Part shown: piece after piece, positions 33,400 through 41,515 of the stretch
How positions within the stretch are numbered: position 1 is the stretch's first letter
How the letters are laid out: each line of letters begins with the position of its first letter
NCBI RefSeq assembly: GCF_020102855.1
Contig: NZ_JADHZD010000003.1
Span: 62,001-126,000, forward strand
DNA length: 64,000 nucleotides
Origin: Nocardioides lacusdianchii
Lineage (GTDB): Bacteria > Actinomycetota > Actinomycetes > Propionibacteriales > Nocardioidaceae
Direction: 5' to 3'
The notes under the pieces: generated by a model
Database searches by the model: none
The model's input: only the letters and a program-made list of their open reading frames with translations
Told to the model about the DNA's origin: nothing
Made by a program: the position numbers and the translations under genes

Positions 33400-33726
33400 T
33401 CACTCGTCGTGCTCCTGCGGGGGCAGCGCGGCGACGAGCTCGTGGTCCTTGTCGATGACGCCCATCTTCGCGGCGCCACCGGGCGAGCCGAGGTCGTCGA
33501 AGAAGTGCACGTTGGCGTCGTAGTAGCCCTTCCACTCCTCCGGGGTGTCGTCCTCGTAGAAGATCGCCTCGACCGGGCAGACCGGCTCGCAGGCGCCGCA
33601 GTCGACGCACTCGTCGGGGTGGATGTAGAGCATCCGCTTGCCCTCGTAGATGCAGTCGACGGGGCACTCGTCGACGCACGCGCGGTCCTTGAGGTCGACG
33701 CACGGCTGGGCGATGACGTAGGTCAC
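33400..33726 (-). CDS. fdxA: Seven-iron ferredoxin
   Basis: This 108-residue electron carrier has cysteines at 9, 17, 21 (first cluster region, C-x7-C-x3-CP), an extra C25, and 40, 43, 46, 50 ([12 protein letters not shown]), the layout of bacterial [3Fe-4S][4Fe-4S] ferredoxins. The GTG start at 33726 follows AGGAGG at a six-base spacing. It is co-directional with dapC with a 12-bp gap, matching fdxC-dapC (Rv1177-Rv1178). Redox partners could be cytochromes P450, such as the one at 42.6 kb, but that is inference. Confidence 0.93.
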   Translation of the reverse strand: MTYVIAQPCVDLKDRACVDECPVDCIYEGKRMLYIHPDECVDCGACEPVCPVEAIFYEDDTPEEWKGYYDANVHFFDDLGSPGGAAKMGVIDKDHELVAALPPQEHDE

Positions 33727-33780
33727 CGGATCCTCCTGAGGGGGCACGGGGTGGGACGCGGGCAACCTTAGTATCTCGCC

Positions 33781-34698
33781 ATGACCGATGCGCCGGAACC
33801 CCAGTCAGACGAGACTGGCGTGGGCAGGCACGGCCTCGGTCCCCACGTCGTCGGGCAGCGGGTCGTGGTGCGCCACCTGCTCCCCGACGGCCGCGCCACC
33901 GACGTCCTCGGCACCTGCACCGAGTGGGGCGCGGACTCGCTCACGGTCGACCGGGAGCGGCACGGCCCCGTGGAGATCCGCCTGGCAGACGTGGTCACCG
34001 GCAAGCCGGTTCCGCCGCGCGCGTCGGTGCGCGCCCGCGTCGCCGCGCAGGAGGTCGAGCAGCACGTCGCGGCGCTCTGGACGTCGATCACCACCGAGCC
34101 GCTGGGGCAGTGGCAGCTGCGGGCCTCTCCCCCGCACGGCGGCCGGCTCCGCCGACGCGGCAACTCCGCGCTCGCCATGGACGACCCGGGCATCGGGTGG
34201 GCGGACGCCGCGTGGGGCGTACGCCGCTTCTACGACGCCCTCGACCAGGTGCCGACGGTGCAGGTGCAGCGCGGATCGCAGGTCGAGCAGACGCTGGCAC
34301 CCCTCGGGTTCGCGCCGATGGGCGACGGCGACGCGCACGCCCAGCTGGCGTCCGTGGCGCGGGCGTTGAGGTCAGTGCGCTCGGCTGCTCCCGACGTCCC
34401 GGCCGAGGTCGAGGAACTGCCGGGCTCCGTCGCGGTGGCGCTGGACGGAGGTGCTGCCTCCGGGCGCGGGGTGCTGTCCGGGGACTGGCTGCTGGTCGAG
34501 TCGCTCGTGGTGGACGCCGCCCACCGGCGCCGGGGCCTGGCCACCGCCGTGCTGGCGGAGGTCCTCGACTGGGGTGCCTCGCTCGGCGCGACCACGGCGC
34601 TGCTGCACGTCGAGACCGACAACGCGGGCGCGATCGCGCTCTACGAGCAGCACGGCTTCACCACGCACCACACCAACCGCTACCTCGTCGCGCGCTGA
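33781..34698 (+). CDS. GNAT-family N-acetyltransferase with N-terminal Sm-like region
   Basis: In this 305-residue protein the C-terminal ~150 residues form a GNAT acetyltransferase domain with the acetyl-CoA loop ([20 protein letters not shown]) and [17 protein letters not shown]. The N-terminal part (about residues 20-80; [39 protein letters not shown]) looks like a small beta-barrel. This two-part layout is common in actinobacteria. The substrate is unknown. It is divergent from ferredoxin. Confidence 0.85.
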   Translation: MTDAPEPQSDETGVGRHGLGPHVVGQRVVVRHLLPDGRATDVLGTCTEWGADSLTVDRERHGPVEIRLADVVTGKPVPPRASVRARVAAQEVEQHVAALWTSITTEPLGQWQLRASPPHGGRLRRRGNSALAMDDPGIGWADAAWGVRRFYDALDQVPTVQVQRGSQVEQTLAPLGFAPMGDGDAHAQLASVARALRSVRSAAPDVPAEVEELPGSVAVALDGGAASGRGVLSGDWLLVESLVVDAAHRRRGLATAVLAEVLDWGASLGATTALLHVETDNAGAIALYEQHGFTTHHTNRYLVAR

Positions 34699-34734
34699 GG
34701 AAAACCGGTCGCCGCGACCCGCCGGATCGACCTA

Positions 34735-34921
34735 CGCTCCTGTCCGACGACGCGGGGCGTGACGAACCCCCTCCTCCCCCGGAGGCAGAGCAGCGCCGTC
34801 CGTGCGTACGACGTCATCGACGAGAGGCCGGCACCCACGGGACCGCCGGCGAAGGTGTGGTGGCACCGCGACCCAGCCCTCCGCCCACACCTCCTGGGCC
34901 TCACCACGCCAGGAGGAATCC
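34735..34921 (+). ncRNA. T-box riboswitch, translational, predicted Asn specifier
   Basis: The leader of the AspRS-like gene contains a T-box core TGGTGGCACCGCG (34858-34870). Its UGGC would pair with GCCA, fitting a G73 discriminator as in bacterial tRNA-Asn and tRNA-Asp. In the position equivalent to the ileS ATC specifier (context CGATCC) it has CGAACC, so the codon is AAC for Asn (34765-34767), inside a GGGG/CCCC hairpin. CCTCCTGG (34890-34897) pairs perfectly with CCAGGAGG (34909-34916), the gene's Shine-Dalgarno, giving a sequestrator. I see no terminator, so control is at translation. Confidence 0.75.
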
Positions 34922-36070
34922 ATGAGAACGCTCTGCCACGACCTGTCCAGCACCGCCCCCGGGTCCCCGGTGGAGACGACCGTCCGGGTCACCGGCACCG
35001 CCACCGCCAACGCGCAGGCACCCGGCGGCATCGAGGTCACGCAGGCGTACGTCGAGCCGCTGACCGACGACGCCGCGACACCTCCTGCCGAGCTGTGGCG
35101 GCCCTCGCTCGACGTCTCGCTGCCGACGCTGCTCGACCATGCCCCCGTGCTGTGGCGCCACCCCGCGCAGAAGGCGCGCTGGGAGCTCGCCGCGGCGTCG
35201 CTGCGCGGCTTCCGGGCCACCCTCGACGCGCTGGGCTTCACCGAGGTCGCCACCCCGAAGATCGTCGCGACGGCCACCGAGTCCGGCTCGTCGGTCTTCA
35301 CCGTCGACTGGTTCGGGCGTCCTGCCCACCTGGCGCAGAGCCCGCAGTTCGCCAAGCAGCAGCTGGTCGGGGTCTTCGAGCGGGTCTACGAGGTGGGGCC
35401 GGTCTTCCGCGCCGAGCCCCACGACACGGTGCGCCACCTGGCGGAATACCGCTCGCTCGACGTCGAGCTCGGCTTCATCGAGGACCACCGCGACGTGCTG
35501 CGGGTCCTGCGCGAGGCGCTGGCCGGGATGGTCGGCGCGGCGGCGGAGGCGGAGCAGGCCCTGGCGCTCACCGGCGCCCGGCTGCCCGTCGTACCGGAGG
35601 AGATCCCCGTCGTCCACTTCGCCGACGCGCTCGCCCTGGTCGGGGCACCGGCGGACGAGCCCGACCTCGCGCCCGAGCACGAGCGGGCGCTGGGTGCGTG
35701 GGCGCTGGCCGAGCACGGCAGCGACTTCGTCGCCGTCGAGGGCTACCCGATGGCGAAGCGGCCGTTCTACACGCACCCGCAGCCCGGGGACGAGCGGTGG
35801 TCGAACTCCTTCGACCTGCTCTTCCGCGGCCTCGAGCTGGTCACCGGCGGCCAGCGGCTGCACCGGCCGGGCGACTACGAGCGCGCGATCCGGGCGCGCG
35901 GCGAGGACCCGTCGGCGTACGAGTCCTACCTCCGGGCGTTCCGACACGGGATGCCGCCGCACGGCGGGTTCGCGATCGGGCTGGAGCGCTGGGTGGCCCG
36001 CCTCGTGGAGGCGGCCAACGTCCGCGAGGTCACGCTCTTCCCGCGCGACCTGCACCGGCTGGCGCCGTAG
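34922..36070 (+). CDS. AspRS/AsnRS-like class II ligase with truncated N-terminal domain
   Basis: In this 382-residue class II catalytic core of the archaeal AspRS type, LAQSPQFAKQQL precedes motif 2 (VFRAEPHDTVRHLAEY), motif 3 is GGFAIGLERW, and the C-terminus has PPHG and FPRDLHRL. Only about 65 residues precede the core; the first strands of the usual ~100-residue OB-fold anticodon domain are missing. The ATG at 34922 is fixed by AGGAGG. The Asn T-box points to asparagine. It could be a (non-)discriminating aspartyl-/asparaginyl-tRNA synthetase, or an asparagine synthetase like the archaeal AS-AR paralogs that lost the anticodon domain. Confidence 0.85.
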   Translation: MRTLCHDLSSTAPGSPVETTVRVTGTATANAQAPGGIEVTQAYVEPLTDDAATPPAELWRPSLDVSLPTLLDHAPVLWRHPAQKARWELAAASLRGFRATLDALGFTEVATPKIVATATESGSSVFTVDWFGRPAHLAQSPQFAKQQLVGVFERVYEVGPVFRAEPHDTVRHLAEYRSLDVELGFIEDHRDVLRVLREALAGMVGAAAEAEQALALTGARLPVVPEEIPVVHFADALALVGAPADEPDLAPEHERALGAWALAEHGSDFVAVEGYPMAKRPFYTHPQPGDERWSNSFDLLFRGLELVTGGQRLHRPGDYERAIRARGEDPSAYESYLRAFRHGMPPHGGFAIGLERWVARLVEAANVREVTLFPRDLHRLAP

Positions 36071-36075
36071 GCGGC

Positions 36076-37830
36076 CTACTCGTCGGCGGCGTCGGGGTTG
36101 GTGCAGATGACGGTGTCGCTCGGCGTGTAGGTGGTGCGGAAGACCTCGTCGTCGCGGGTCTCGGTGTTCGCCCCGACCGGTCGGAAGTAGCGCACGACGT
36201 CCACGTCGAAGCCGCCGTAGCCCTCGTTGGGGTAGCAGTCGGGGGTGTCGAGGCGACGCACCTCGGGCTGGGTGAGGTTGTAGCGGCCGCTCGTCGTCGT
36301 GGTGATGTCCCAGTGCTTCGTCGAGTACATCGTGACGGTCACCGCGCCGGACGACGACGGCGTGGAGTCGGTGAACGAGGTGTCGACGAGCACGCCGTAG
36401 GGGGTGTCGTTGGTGAAGCGCAGGTCGATGGCCCCCCACGCGACCGTGGCCTCGCGGCCGACCGGGTAGCGGTCGATGTAGAAGGAGTGCGGCTTGTGCT
36501 CGACGTCCTCGAGGCCGGCGAAGAACATCGCGTTGAACAGCGTGGTCGCCATCTGGGAGACACCGCCACCGAGGTCCTCCACGAGGATGCCGTCGTTGAT
36601 GACGAAGCCCTCGGTGAAGCCGTTGGCCTCGGTGCGCTCCCCGACGATGTCGTTCATCGAGAAGGTCTCGCCCGGCTTCAGCAGGGTGCCGTCGATGATC
36701 TCCGCGGCGCGGCCGATGTTGATGTTGCGGTACTCCGCGTAGGGGAAGTAGGTGGTGAAGGACGAGACCTCCTCGCGGACCTTCAGCGCCCGCGCCTCCT
36801 TGGTGGTGAAGTCCGGCTTCGCGACCGTGGCGGTGAGGTCGATGCGGCGCTCGCCCTGCGGACGGGCGACCGCGTCGAGGAAGCCTGCCTCGAGCTCGGC
36901 GGGGTCGAAGGTCACGCCCGGACGGGCGGGCACCACCTGCGGGCGTCCGTCGACGAGGGCGACGGTCGCGTCGACCGGGGCGCCGCTGGTGACCCGGGTG
37001 TCGACGACCGCGGTCAGCGCCTTCGCGTCGAGGGTGGGCACGAGCTCACCGTCGGTGGCGACCAGGCTCAGCGCGGCGGTGTAGTCCTCGGGGAAGACCT
37101 TGACCTCGGAGCCCTCGAACACCAGCGTCACCGGCGCCGCGACAGCGGGTGAGGCAAAGCCGTCGAGCGCCTCCTGCACGTCACCGGCGTCGATGTCGGG
37201 GGCGACCTCCGACCTCTCCAGCGCGACGACTTCCGGGGAGTCCTCGAGGTAGGCCTGCTGCAGCGCGGCGAGGGTCTCGCTCGGGTCGAGCGCCTTGCCG
37301 GTGCGCGCCTTGGTGGTGCGGATGTCGATGCCGTCGAAGGCCACGGCGCCGTCACGGGGCGTGGCGCCGTGCTGCTGGTCGAGCTCGGCGAGCTGGGCGT
37401 CGTACGCCGTCTCGTCGACCTCCACCTCGGCCTCGAAGTCGTCGCCGCCGGTGAAGTAGTTCCACAGGCGCACCGGGTCCCAGCTGCGCTCGCCGCCGGC
37501 CTCGGCGACCGAGGCGTCGTAGTCGACCGCCAGGCCCGCGCGGGCCGGGTCGATCGCGACCTGCTCGCCCTCGATGGTGGTGGCGATGGGCCGGTTCACC
37601 CGGTCCGCGAGCCCTGCCTGCAGGCGCTGCGCGGCCTCGCCCTGCGGGTGCCCGCCGATGCGTACGCCGGACACGGTGGTGTTGCGCGGCACCTTGTCGC
37701 CCGCGACGTAGTGCGCGGCGACGTAGAGCCCTCCGAACAGGACCACGAGGCCGAGCAGCAGCCACACGACGACAGAGGCACCAGCCTTGTCGCGGGGCTG
37801 GCCGTCGGGACGCTGCTGGTTCTTCGGCAC
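36076..37830 (-). CDS. VanW family protein with PG-binding repeats
   Basis: This 584-residue membrane-anchored protein has a short basic N-terminus, a helix at about residues 18-40, repeated extracellular PG-binding-4 type domains (two, about 60-370; IGGHPQGEAAQRLQAGLADR, VDGRPQVVPARPGVTFD), and a C-terminal VanW domain (about 385-510; GRAAEIIDGTLLKPGETFSMN, GGGVSQMATTLFNAMF). It probably binds peptidoglycan or glycopeptides, but VanW function is not established. The C-terminal 60 residues contain a Cys pair. It is downstream of the mshB operon in the same direction with a 9-bp gap to the DUF6113-like gene. Confidence 0.9.
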   Translation of the reverse strand: MPKNQQRPDGQPRDKAGASVVVWLLLGLVVLFGGLYVAAHYVAGDKVPRNTTVSGVRIGGHPQGEAAQRLQAGLADRVNRPIATTIEGEQVAIDPARAGLAVDYDASVAEAGGERSWDPVRLWNYFTGGDDFEAEVEVDETAYDAQLAELDQQHGATPRDGAVAFDGIDIRTTKARTGKALDPSETLAALQQAYLEDSPEVVALERSEVAPDIDAGDVQEALDGFASPAVAAPVTLVFEGSEVKVFPEDYTAALSLVATDGELVPTLDAKALTAVVDTRVTSGAPVDATVALVDGRPQVVPARPGVTFDPAELEAGFLDAVARPQGERRIDLTATVAKPDFTTKEARALKVREEVSSFTTYFPYAEYRNINIGRAAEIIDGTLLKPGETFSMNDIVGERTEANGFTEGFVINDGILVEDLGGGVSQMATTLFNAMFFAGLEDVEHKPHSFYIDRYPVGREATVAWGAIDLRFTNDTPYGVLVDTSFTDSTPSSSGAVTVTMYSTKHWDITTTTSGRYNLTQPEVRRLDTPDCYPNEGYGGFDVDVVRYFRPVGANTETRDDEVFRTTYTPSDTVICTNPDAADE

Positions 37831-37839
37831 GCCGCGAGT

Positions 37840-38205
37840 TTAGGTCGCCGTGCGCCGAACCCCGTGATCCCCGGAACGGTCCGCGGGGCGCCGACGACCC
37901 GACGCGACCGTCGCGAGGGCGGCGAGGAGCAGGACCGCGGAGCCGGCGAGGAAGGACCAGCCGGCGGTGTCGGCGGAGATCAGGAAGCCGCCCGCCGGGC
38001 GCTCCAGCGCGCCGCGTGCGACCGGGACCCACCACCCGAGGGCGAAGGCGAGGCGGACCACCCCGGGCGGCAGCCAGGCCAGCACGACGAGACCGGTGCC
38101 CATCGCGAGGGCGAGTCCCCACCACTGCTGGTGCAGCAGCGTCCCGGCGGCACCGGAGACGGCGCCGACGAGCAGGGCGGCCGGGACAGCGGCCAGCGGC
38201 CTCAC
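37840..38205 (-). CDS. DUF6113-like four-helix membrane protein
   Basis: This 121-residue protein has four predicted membrane helices (VPAALLVGAVSGAAGTLL, WGLALAMGTGLVVLAWLP, VVRLAFALGWWVPVARGAL, SFLAGSAVLLLAALATVA). The GTG at 38205 overlaps the mshB TGA (GTGA). A small membrane gene of this type next to mshB is common in actinobacteria and I associate it with DUF6113; function is unknown. Confidence 0.7.
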   Translation of the reverse strand: MRPLAAVPAALLVGAVSGAAGTLLHQQWWGLALAMGTGLVVLAWLPPGVVRLAFALGWWVPVARGALERPAGGFLISADTAGWSFLAGSAVLLLAALATVASGRRRPADRSGDHGVRRTAT

Positions 38206-39104
38206 AGACCTGCGAAGAGGTCGTCCTCGAAGCCGTCCGCGTCGATCGGACCGGGGGTGCCCTTGACGAGGCGGTAGAACTCCTCCGACCACCACGCGTG
38301 GCCGCTCTCGGCTCCTGAGAAGAAGCCCCCGTCCGTCTCCACCTGCGTGTCGTGCTTGGCGAGGGCGTCCATCTTGCGCTGGACCGTCTTCGAGCCGTCG
38401 ACGCGGGCGCTGATGAGCTCGTCCGGGGTCACGAAGGCAGGCAGCTTGCCGTCGGGCTCCATGCCCTTGAAGGTCTCGGCGTCGCCCGACTCGCGCAGCG
38501 CCCGCAGGCTCGCGCGCATCCGCGACTCGCTCATCGCCGTCCAGTAGATCTTCGCGATGTCGTGCGGTTCGCCGAGCTCGCGCTTGTAGGACGGCGCGGC
38601 GGCCAGCTGGGCGGCGTACATGGCGACGCGGTGGGCCTGGATGTGGTCGGGGTGGCCGTAGCCGCCGAACTGGTCGTAGGTCACCAGGACCTGGGGCCGG
38701 ACCTCGCGGATGACCTTCACCAGCTCGTCGGCGGCCTCGTTGAGGTCGGCGGTCCAGAAGGCGTTGTCGGGGATCTTTTCGGCCGCGACCGCGTGGCCGT
38801 CCTCGTGCCAGGCCATGCCGGAGTCGTGGAAGCGGCCGAAGCCGCCGAGGAAGCGGTGGTCGGTGACGCCGAGGACCTTCATCGCCTCGTCGAGCTCGCC
38901 GCGACGGTGCTCGCCCAGGCCGCCCTTCTCCTCGAAGGCCAGGTGCGACAGGTCCGGCACGAGCACCTCGCCCATCTCACCGGCGGTGCAGGTGACGAGG
39001 GTGACGCCGACGCCCTCGTCGACGTAGCGGGCCATGGTGGCCCCGGTGCCGATGCACTCGTCGTCGGGGTGGGCGTGGACGAGCAGGATGCGGCGGTCGG
39101 TCAT
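38202..39104 (-). CDS. mshB: N-acetyl-1-D-myo-inositol-2-amino-2-deoxy-alpha-D-glucopyranoside deacetylase
   Basis: MshB deacetylates GlcNAc-inositol in mycothiol synthesis. It is a 300-residue LmbE-like zinc enzyme: AHPDDE carries ligands H12 and D15 (equivalent to H13 and D16 of the M. tuberculosis enzyme), and GGYGHPDH carries the third ligand H154; D14 is the likely general base. Full-length. The ATG at 39104 lies 7 bp after the stop of the small upstream gene. Its presence shows that the organism makes mycothiol, consistent with actinobacteria and with the DinB-type protein nearby. Confidence 0.96.
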   Translation of the reverse strand: MTDRRILLVHAHPDDECIGTGATMARYVDEGVGVTLVTCTAGEMGEVLVPDLSHLAFEEKGGLGEHRRGELDEAMKVLGVTDHRFLGGFGRFHDSGMAWHEDGHAVAAEKIPDNAFWTADLNEAADELVKVIREVRPQVLVTYDQFGGYGHPDHIQAHRVAMYAAQLAAAPSYKRELGEPHDIAKIYWTAMSESRMRASLRALRESGDAETFKGMEPDGKLPAFVTPDELISARVDGSKTVQRKMDALAKHDTQVETDGGFFSGAESGHAWWSEEFYRLVKGTPGPIDADGFEDDLFAGL

Positions 39105-39110
39105 GTTTCC

Positions 39111-39413
39111 TCAGCCTAGGTCGGGGCGCTTGATGCGCTTCGGCGCGGTCGGGAGGTGCAACGGCGGGAGGGGGTCGCTGTGTTCCGCACCCGTGCCGGG
39201 ACCTCCGTCGTCCTCGTCGAGCCAGCCGTCGTGGGTGTCCACCAGGACCTCCAGCATGAAGGCCGGGGCGTCGCTCACGACCGCCCACGGGTGGTCCTCG
39301 TCGTCGTCCTCGCCGGCCAGCCGTTCACGCTCGACGTGCGCCTCGAATCCGTCGGCACGCAGCCGCGCGACGACCGCCTGCGCGTCGTCCTCGTCGAAGA
39401 AGATCGCCCTCAC
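39111..39413 (-). CDS. Small acidic protein, unknown function
   Basis: This 100-residue protein starts VRAIFFDEDDAQAVVARLRA, DGFEAHVERERLAGEDDDED, and continues PWAVVSDAPAFMLEVLVDTHDGWLDE, then an unstructured basic tail. The beta-alpha-beta pattern with an Asp-rich loop is reminiscent of small ferredoxin-like folds such as RraB. No catalytic motif is seen. The GTG at 39413 is chosen because it begins the well-ordered region. It sits immediately upstream of mshB and is probably co-transcribed. Confidence 0.6.
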   Translation of the reverse strand: MRAIFFDEDDAQAVVARLRADGFEAHVERERLAGEDDDEDHPWAVVSDAPAFMLEVLVDTHDGWLDEDDGGPGTGAEHSDPLPPLHLPTAPKRIKRPDLG

Positions 39414-39455
39414 GGGGGTGATTGTGCCCCGCCCCCGGCTGGCTAGGGTCACCCC

Positions 39456-40559
39456 ATGTCCACCGCGTCCGAGATGCCGTACGTCGAGGGGGTGCACCTG
39501 CAGCGCACCGACGAGAACGTGCGGGAGATCGCCGCCCTCGCCGAGCTCCTCGGCGAGCCCGCCGGCCTCGGGGGGCTGCTCGCCGACCTGAAGTACCGCG
39601 TCCGGCGCGCCCGGGTGCCCCGGCTGCTCGGGCGCGCGGTGCGGGAGGCGTGGCGCTGGGACGACTACGACGAGCGGGACGAGCAGTGGTACCCCCAGGG
39701 CATCTCGACGAGCGCCGACGCCTCCGACACCGAGGACGTCGACGGCCGCCGGGTGCTGGTCACGACGTGGTACTCCACGGGCCGCGACGGCACCAAGCGC
39801 GGCTCGCGGGTGACTTTCGTCGACCTCGACGCGGGCACCTACCGCCACGTGCTGCTGGTCTCCCCGGTGCTCGACGAGGACGGCCGCCTGGTGCTGCGGC
39901 CGATGAACATCCACGCCGGCGGCATCGTCTGGGCCGGCCCCTACCTGCACGTCGCGGCCACCAGCCGCGGCTTCGTCACCGCCCGCGTCGACGACATCAT
40001 GCGGGTCCCCGGCGACGACGACCACCCGGACCGTCTCGGCGTCGACGGCACCGCGGTCCACTCCTTCGGCCACCGATACGTCCTGCCGGTGCGGTTCACC
40101 CACCAGGCCTTCACCGACGAGGGCCACGAGAAGCTGCGCTACTCCTTCATGTCGTTGGACCGGAGCTCGGACCCGCCGGCGCTCGTCGCGGGCGAGTACG
40201 CCCTGCGCGCCGGCGCGACCACCCGCCTGGCCCGCTACCCCCTCGACCCGACGACGTGGCAGCTCTCCACCGGCGACGACGGGTTCTCCCGGCCGCTGGC
40301 CCTCGACGACGGCGGGGTGCGGCAGATGCAGGGAGCGGTGATCGCGGCCGGACGCTTCCACGTCAGCGTCTCCCACGGCCCGTGGATGCCCGGCAGCGTG
40401 TACGCCGGTCGGCCGGGGTCGATGCGGCGGCGCCGCTGCGCGCTGCCGATGGGCCCGGAGGACCTGTCCTACTGGCCGTCCACCGACCGCATCTGGTCGC
40501 TCACCGAGCACCCGCGACGGCGCTGGATCGTCGCGATGGAGCGGGCCTGGTTCCGCTGA
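39456..40559 (+). CDS. Hypothetical protein, probable beta-propeller-like
   Basis: This 367-residue cytosolic protein has no signal peptide. It consists largely of beta-strand segments containing a recurring pattern of Gly-Arg-rich turns (VLVTTWYSTGRDGTKRGSRV, MNIHAGGIVWAGPYLHVAAT, GHRYVLPVRFTHQAFTD, VIAAGRFHVSVSHGPWMPGS), suggesting a propeller of repeated blades. The N-terminal 55 residues are helical and charged. I recognise no family with a known function. The start is ATG at 39456. It is divergent from the mshB operon. Confidence 0.7.
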   Translation: MSTASEMPYVEGVHLQRTDENVREIAALAELLGEPAGLGGLLADLKYRVRRARVPRLLGRAVREAWRWDDYDERDEQWYPQGISTSADASDTEDVDGRRVLVTTWYSTGRDGTKRGSRVTFVDLDAGTYRHVLLVSPVLDEDGRLVLRPMNIHAGGIVWAGPYLHVAATSRGFVTARVDDIMRVPGDDDHPDRLGVDGTAVHSFGHRYVLPVRFTHQAFTDEGHEKLRYSFMSLDRSSDPPALVAGEYALRAGATTRLARYPLDPTTWQLSTGDDGFSRPLALDDGGVRQMQGAVIAAGRFHVSVSHGPWMPGSVYAGRPGSMRRRRCALPMGPEDLSYWPSTDRIWSLTEHPRRRWIVAMERAWFR

Positions 40560-40578
40560 CTCGGGGCTGACTCGCGGC

Positions 40579-40666
40579 TGAGTCGCTGGGAGACTCAAGG
40601 GCGAGGACGAGGCGGGACCGCCACCGCGACACGCCCGGGATACGGGTTGAGTCTCCCAGCGACTCA
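40579..40666. repeat. Perfect 20-bp inverted repeat between convergent genes
   Basis: TGAGTCGCTGGGAGACTCAA (40579-40598) and its exact reverse complement (40647-40666) are separated by 48 bp. Each arm is itself built from GAGTC/GACTC sub-palindromes, and further CTGACTC units precede it at 40558-40574. There is no T-tract, so it is not a typical intrinsic terminator. It fills the gap between two converging genes. Confidence 0.85.
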
Positions 40667-40682
40667 ACCGCAAGCGCGCAGG

Positions 40683-41489
40683 TCAGGCGCGGGGTTGCAT
40701 CGCCAGCTGGCGGCTCTGGGCTACCAGGCGGTCGGCCGAGTCCCAGACCTCGCAGTCCTCCTCGAACATGCCGCCGGCGATGTTGCGGGTCCGGTGCGAG
40801 ACCCGGAGCCACCCCGGCGCCGGGACGGCGCGGACGTGGACGGTGAGCTCGAGGGTCGGGGCCCAGCCGGGCCGGCCGAGGTCGAAGGTGACCGGCGGCA
40901 GCGCGTCGCAGACCATGAGCAGGGCGACCGGGTCGACGTCGTGGCCGTCGGCCATCCGGAACCAGGCCTGGATGTGCCCGCGACCGCTGGGGGCGCCCAT
41001 GGCCCAGCCGATGCACGCCGGGTCGAACCGCATGTCGAAGCGGTCCATCACCGGAGCCACGCGGCGCGTCTCCTCGGGCGCCAGCGAGCCGGCCACGCAC
41101 TCCTCGAGCGGGGGCAGCCGCGGGGGTTCGGCCGTGGTGGCGACGTCGTCCGGCATGGCGCGCAGGTCGCCGTACGTCGCCAGGACGCTGATGCGGGTGG
41201 ACCCCTCCTGGGCGAGCTCCGCCGACACGGTCGCGACGGAGCCGCCCTCGCGCAGCACCCGGGTCGAGACCTGCGCGGATCCGGGCCGTGCGGCAGACAG
41301 GTAGTGGGCGCTCACCGCGAGCGGGTGCGGCTTCGCCGGCACGGCCTCGGCGATCGCGGTTCCGACCACACCGAGGAGGTAGCCGCCGTTGACGCCCCCG
41401 CCCACGAGCCAACCGGCGTCGAGGTCGGCGCCGAAGAGTCCGTCGCCGGTCGCGGTCAGGGCGGTGTGGGTGTCCCACTCGGAAGGCAT
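40683..41489 (-). CDS. Thioesterase-family (double hot-dog) protein
   Basis: This 268-residue protein has two hot-dog halves of the TesB/acyl-CoA thioesterase-like type: LDAGWLVGGGVNGGYLLGVVGTAI, HPLAVSAHYLSAARPG and VSTRVLREGGSVATVSAELAQEG in the first; GRGHIQAWFRMADGHDVDP, TLELTVHVRAVPAPGWLRVSHRTRNIAGGMFEEDCEVWD in the second. It probably hydrolyses acyl-CoA; chain length is unknown. The ATG at 41489 starts the conserved part. It is a single gene following the GH43 gene. Confidence 0.85.
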   Translation of the reverse strand: MPSEWDTHTALTATGDGLFGADLDAGWLVGGGVNGGYLLGVVGTAIAEAVPAKPHPLAVSAHYLSAARPGSAQVSTRVLREGGSVATVSAELAQEGSTRISVLATYGDLRAMPDDVATTAEPPRLPPLEECVAGSLAPEETRRVAPVMDRFDMRFDPACIGWAMGAPSGRGHIQAWFRMADGHDVDPVALLMVCDALPPVTFDLGRPGWAPTLELTVHVRAVPAPGWLRVSHRTRNIAGGMFEEDCEVWDSADRLVAQSRQLAMQPRA

Positions 41490-41515
41490 GGACCCGAGCC
41501 TAGGTCGAGGGAGCC

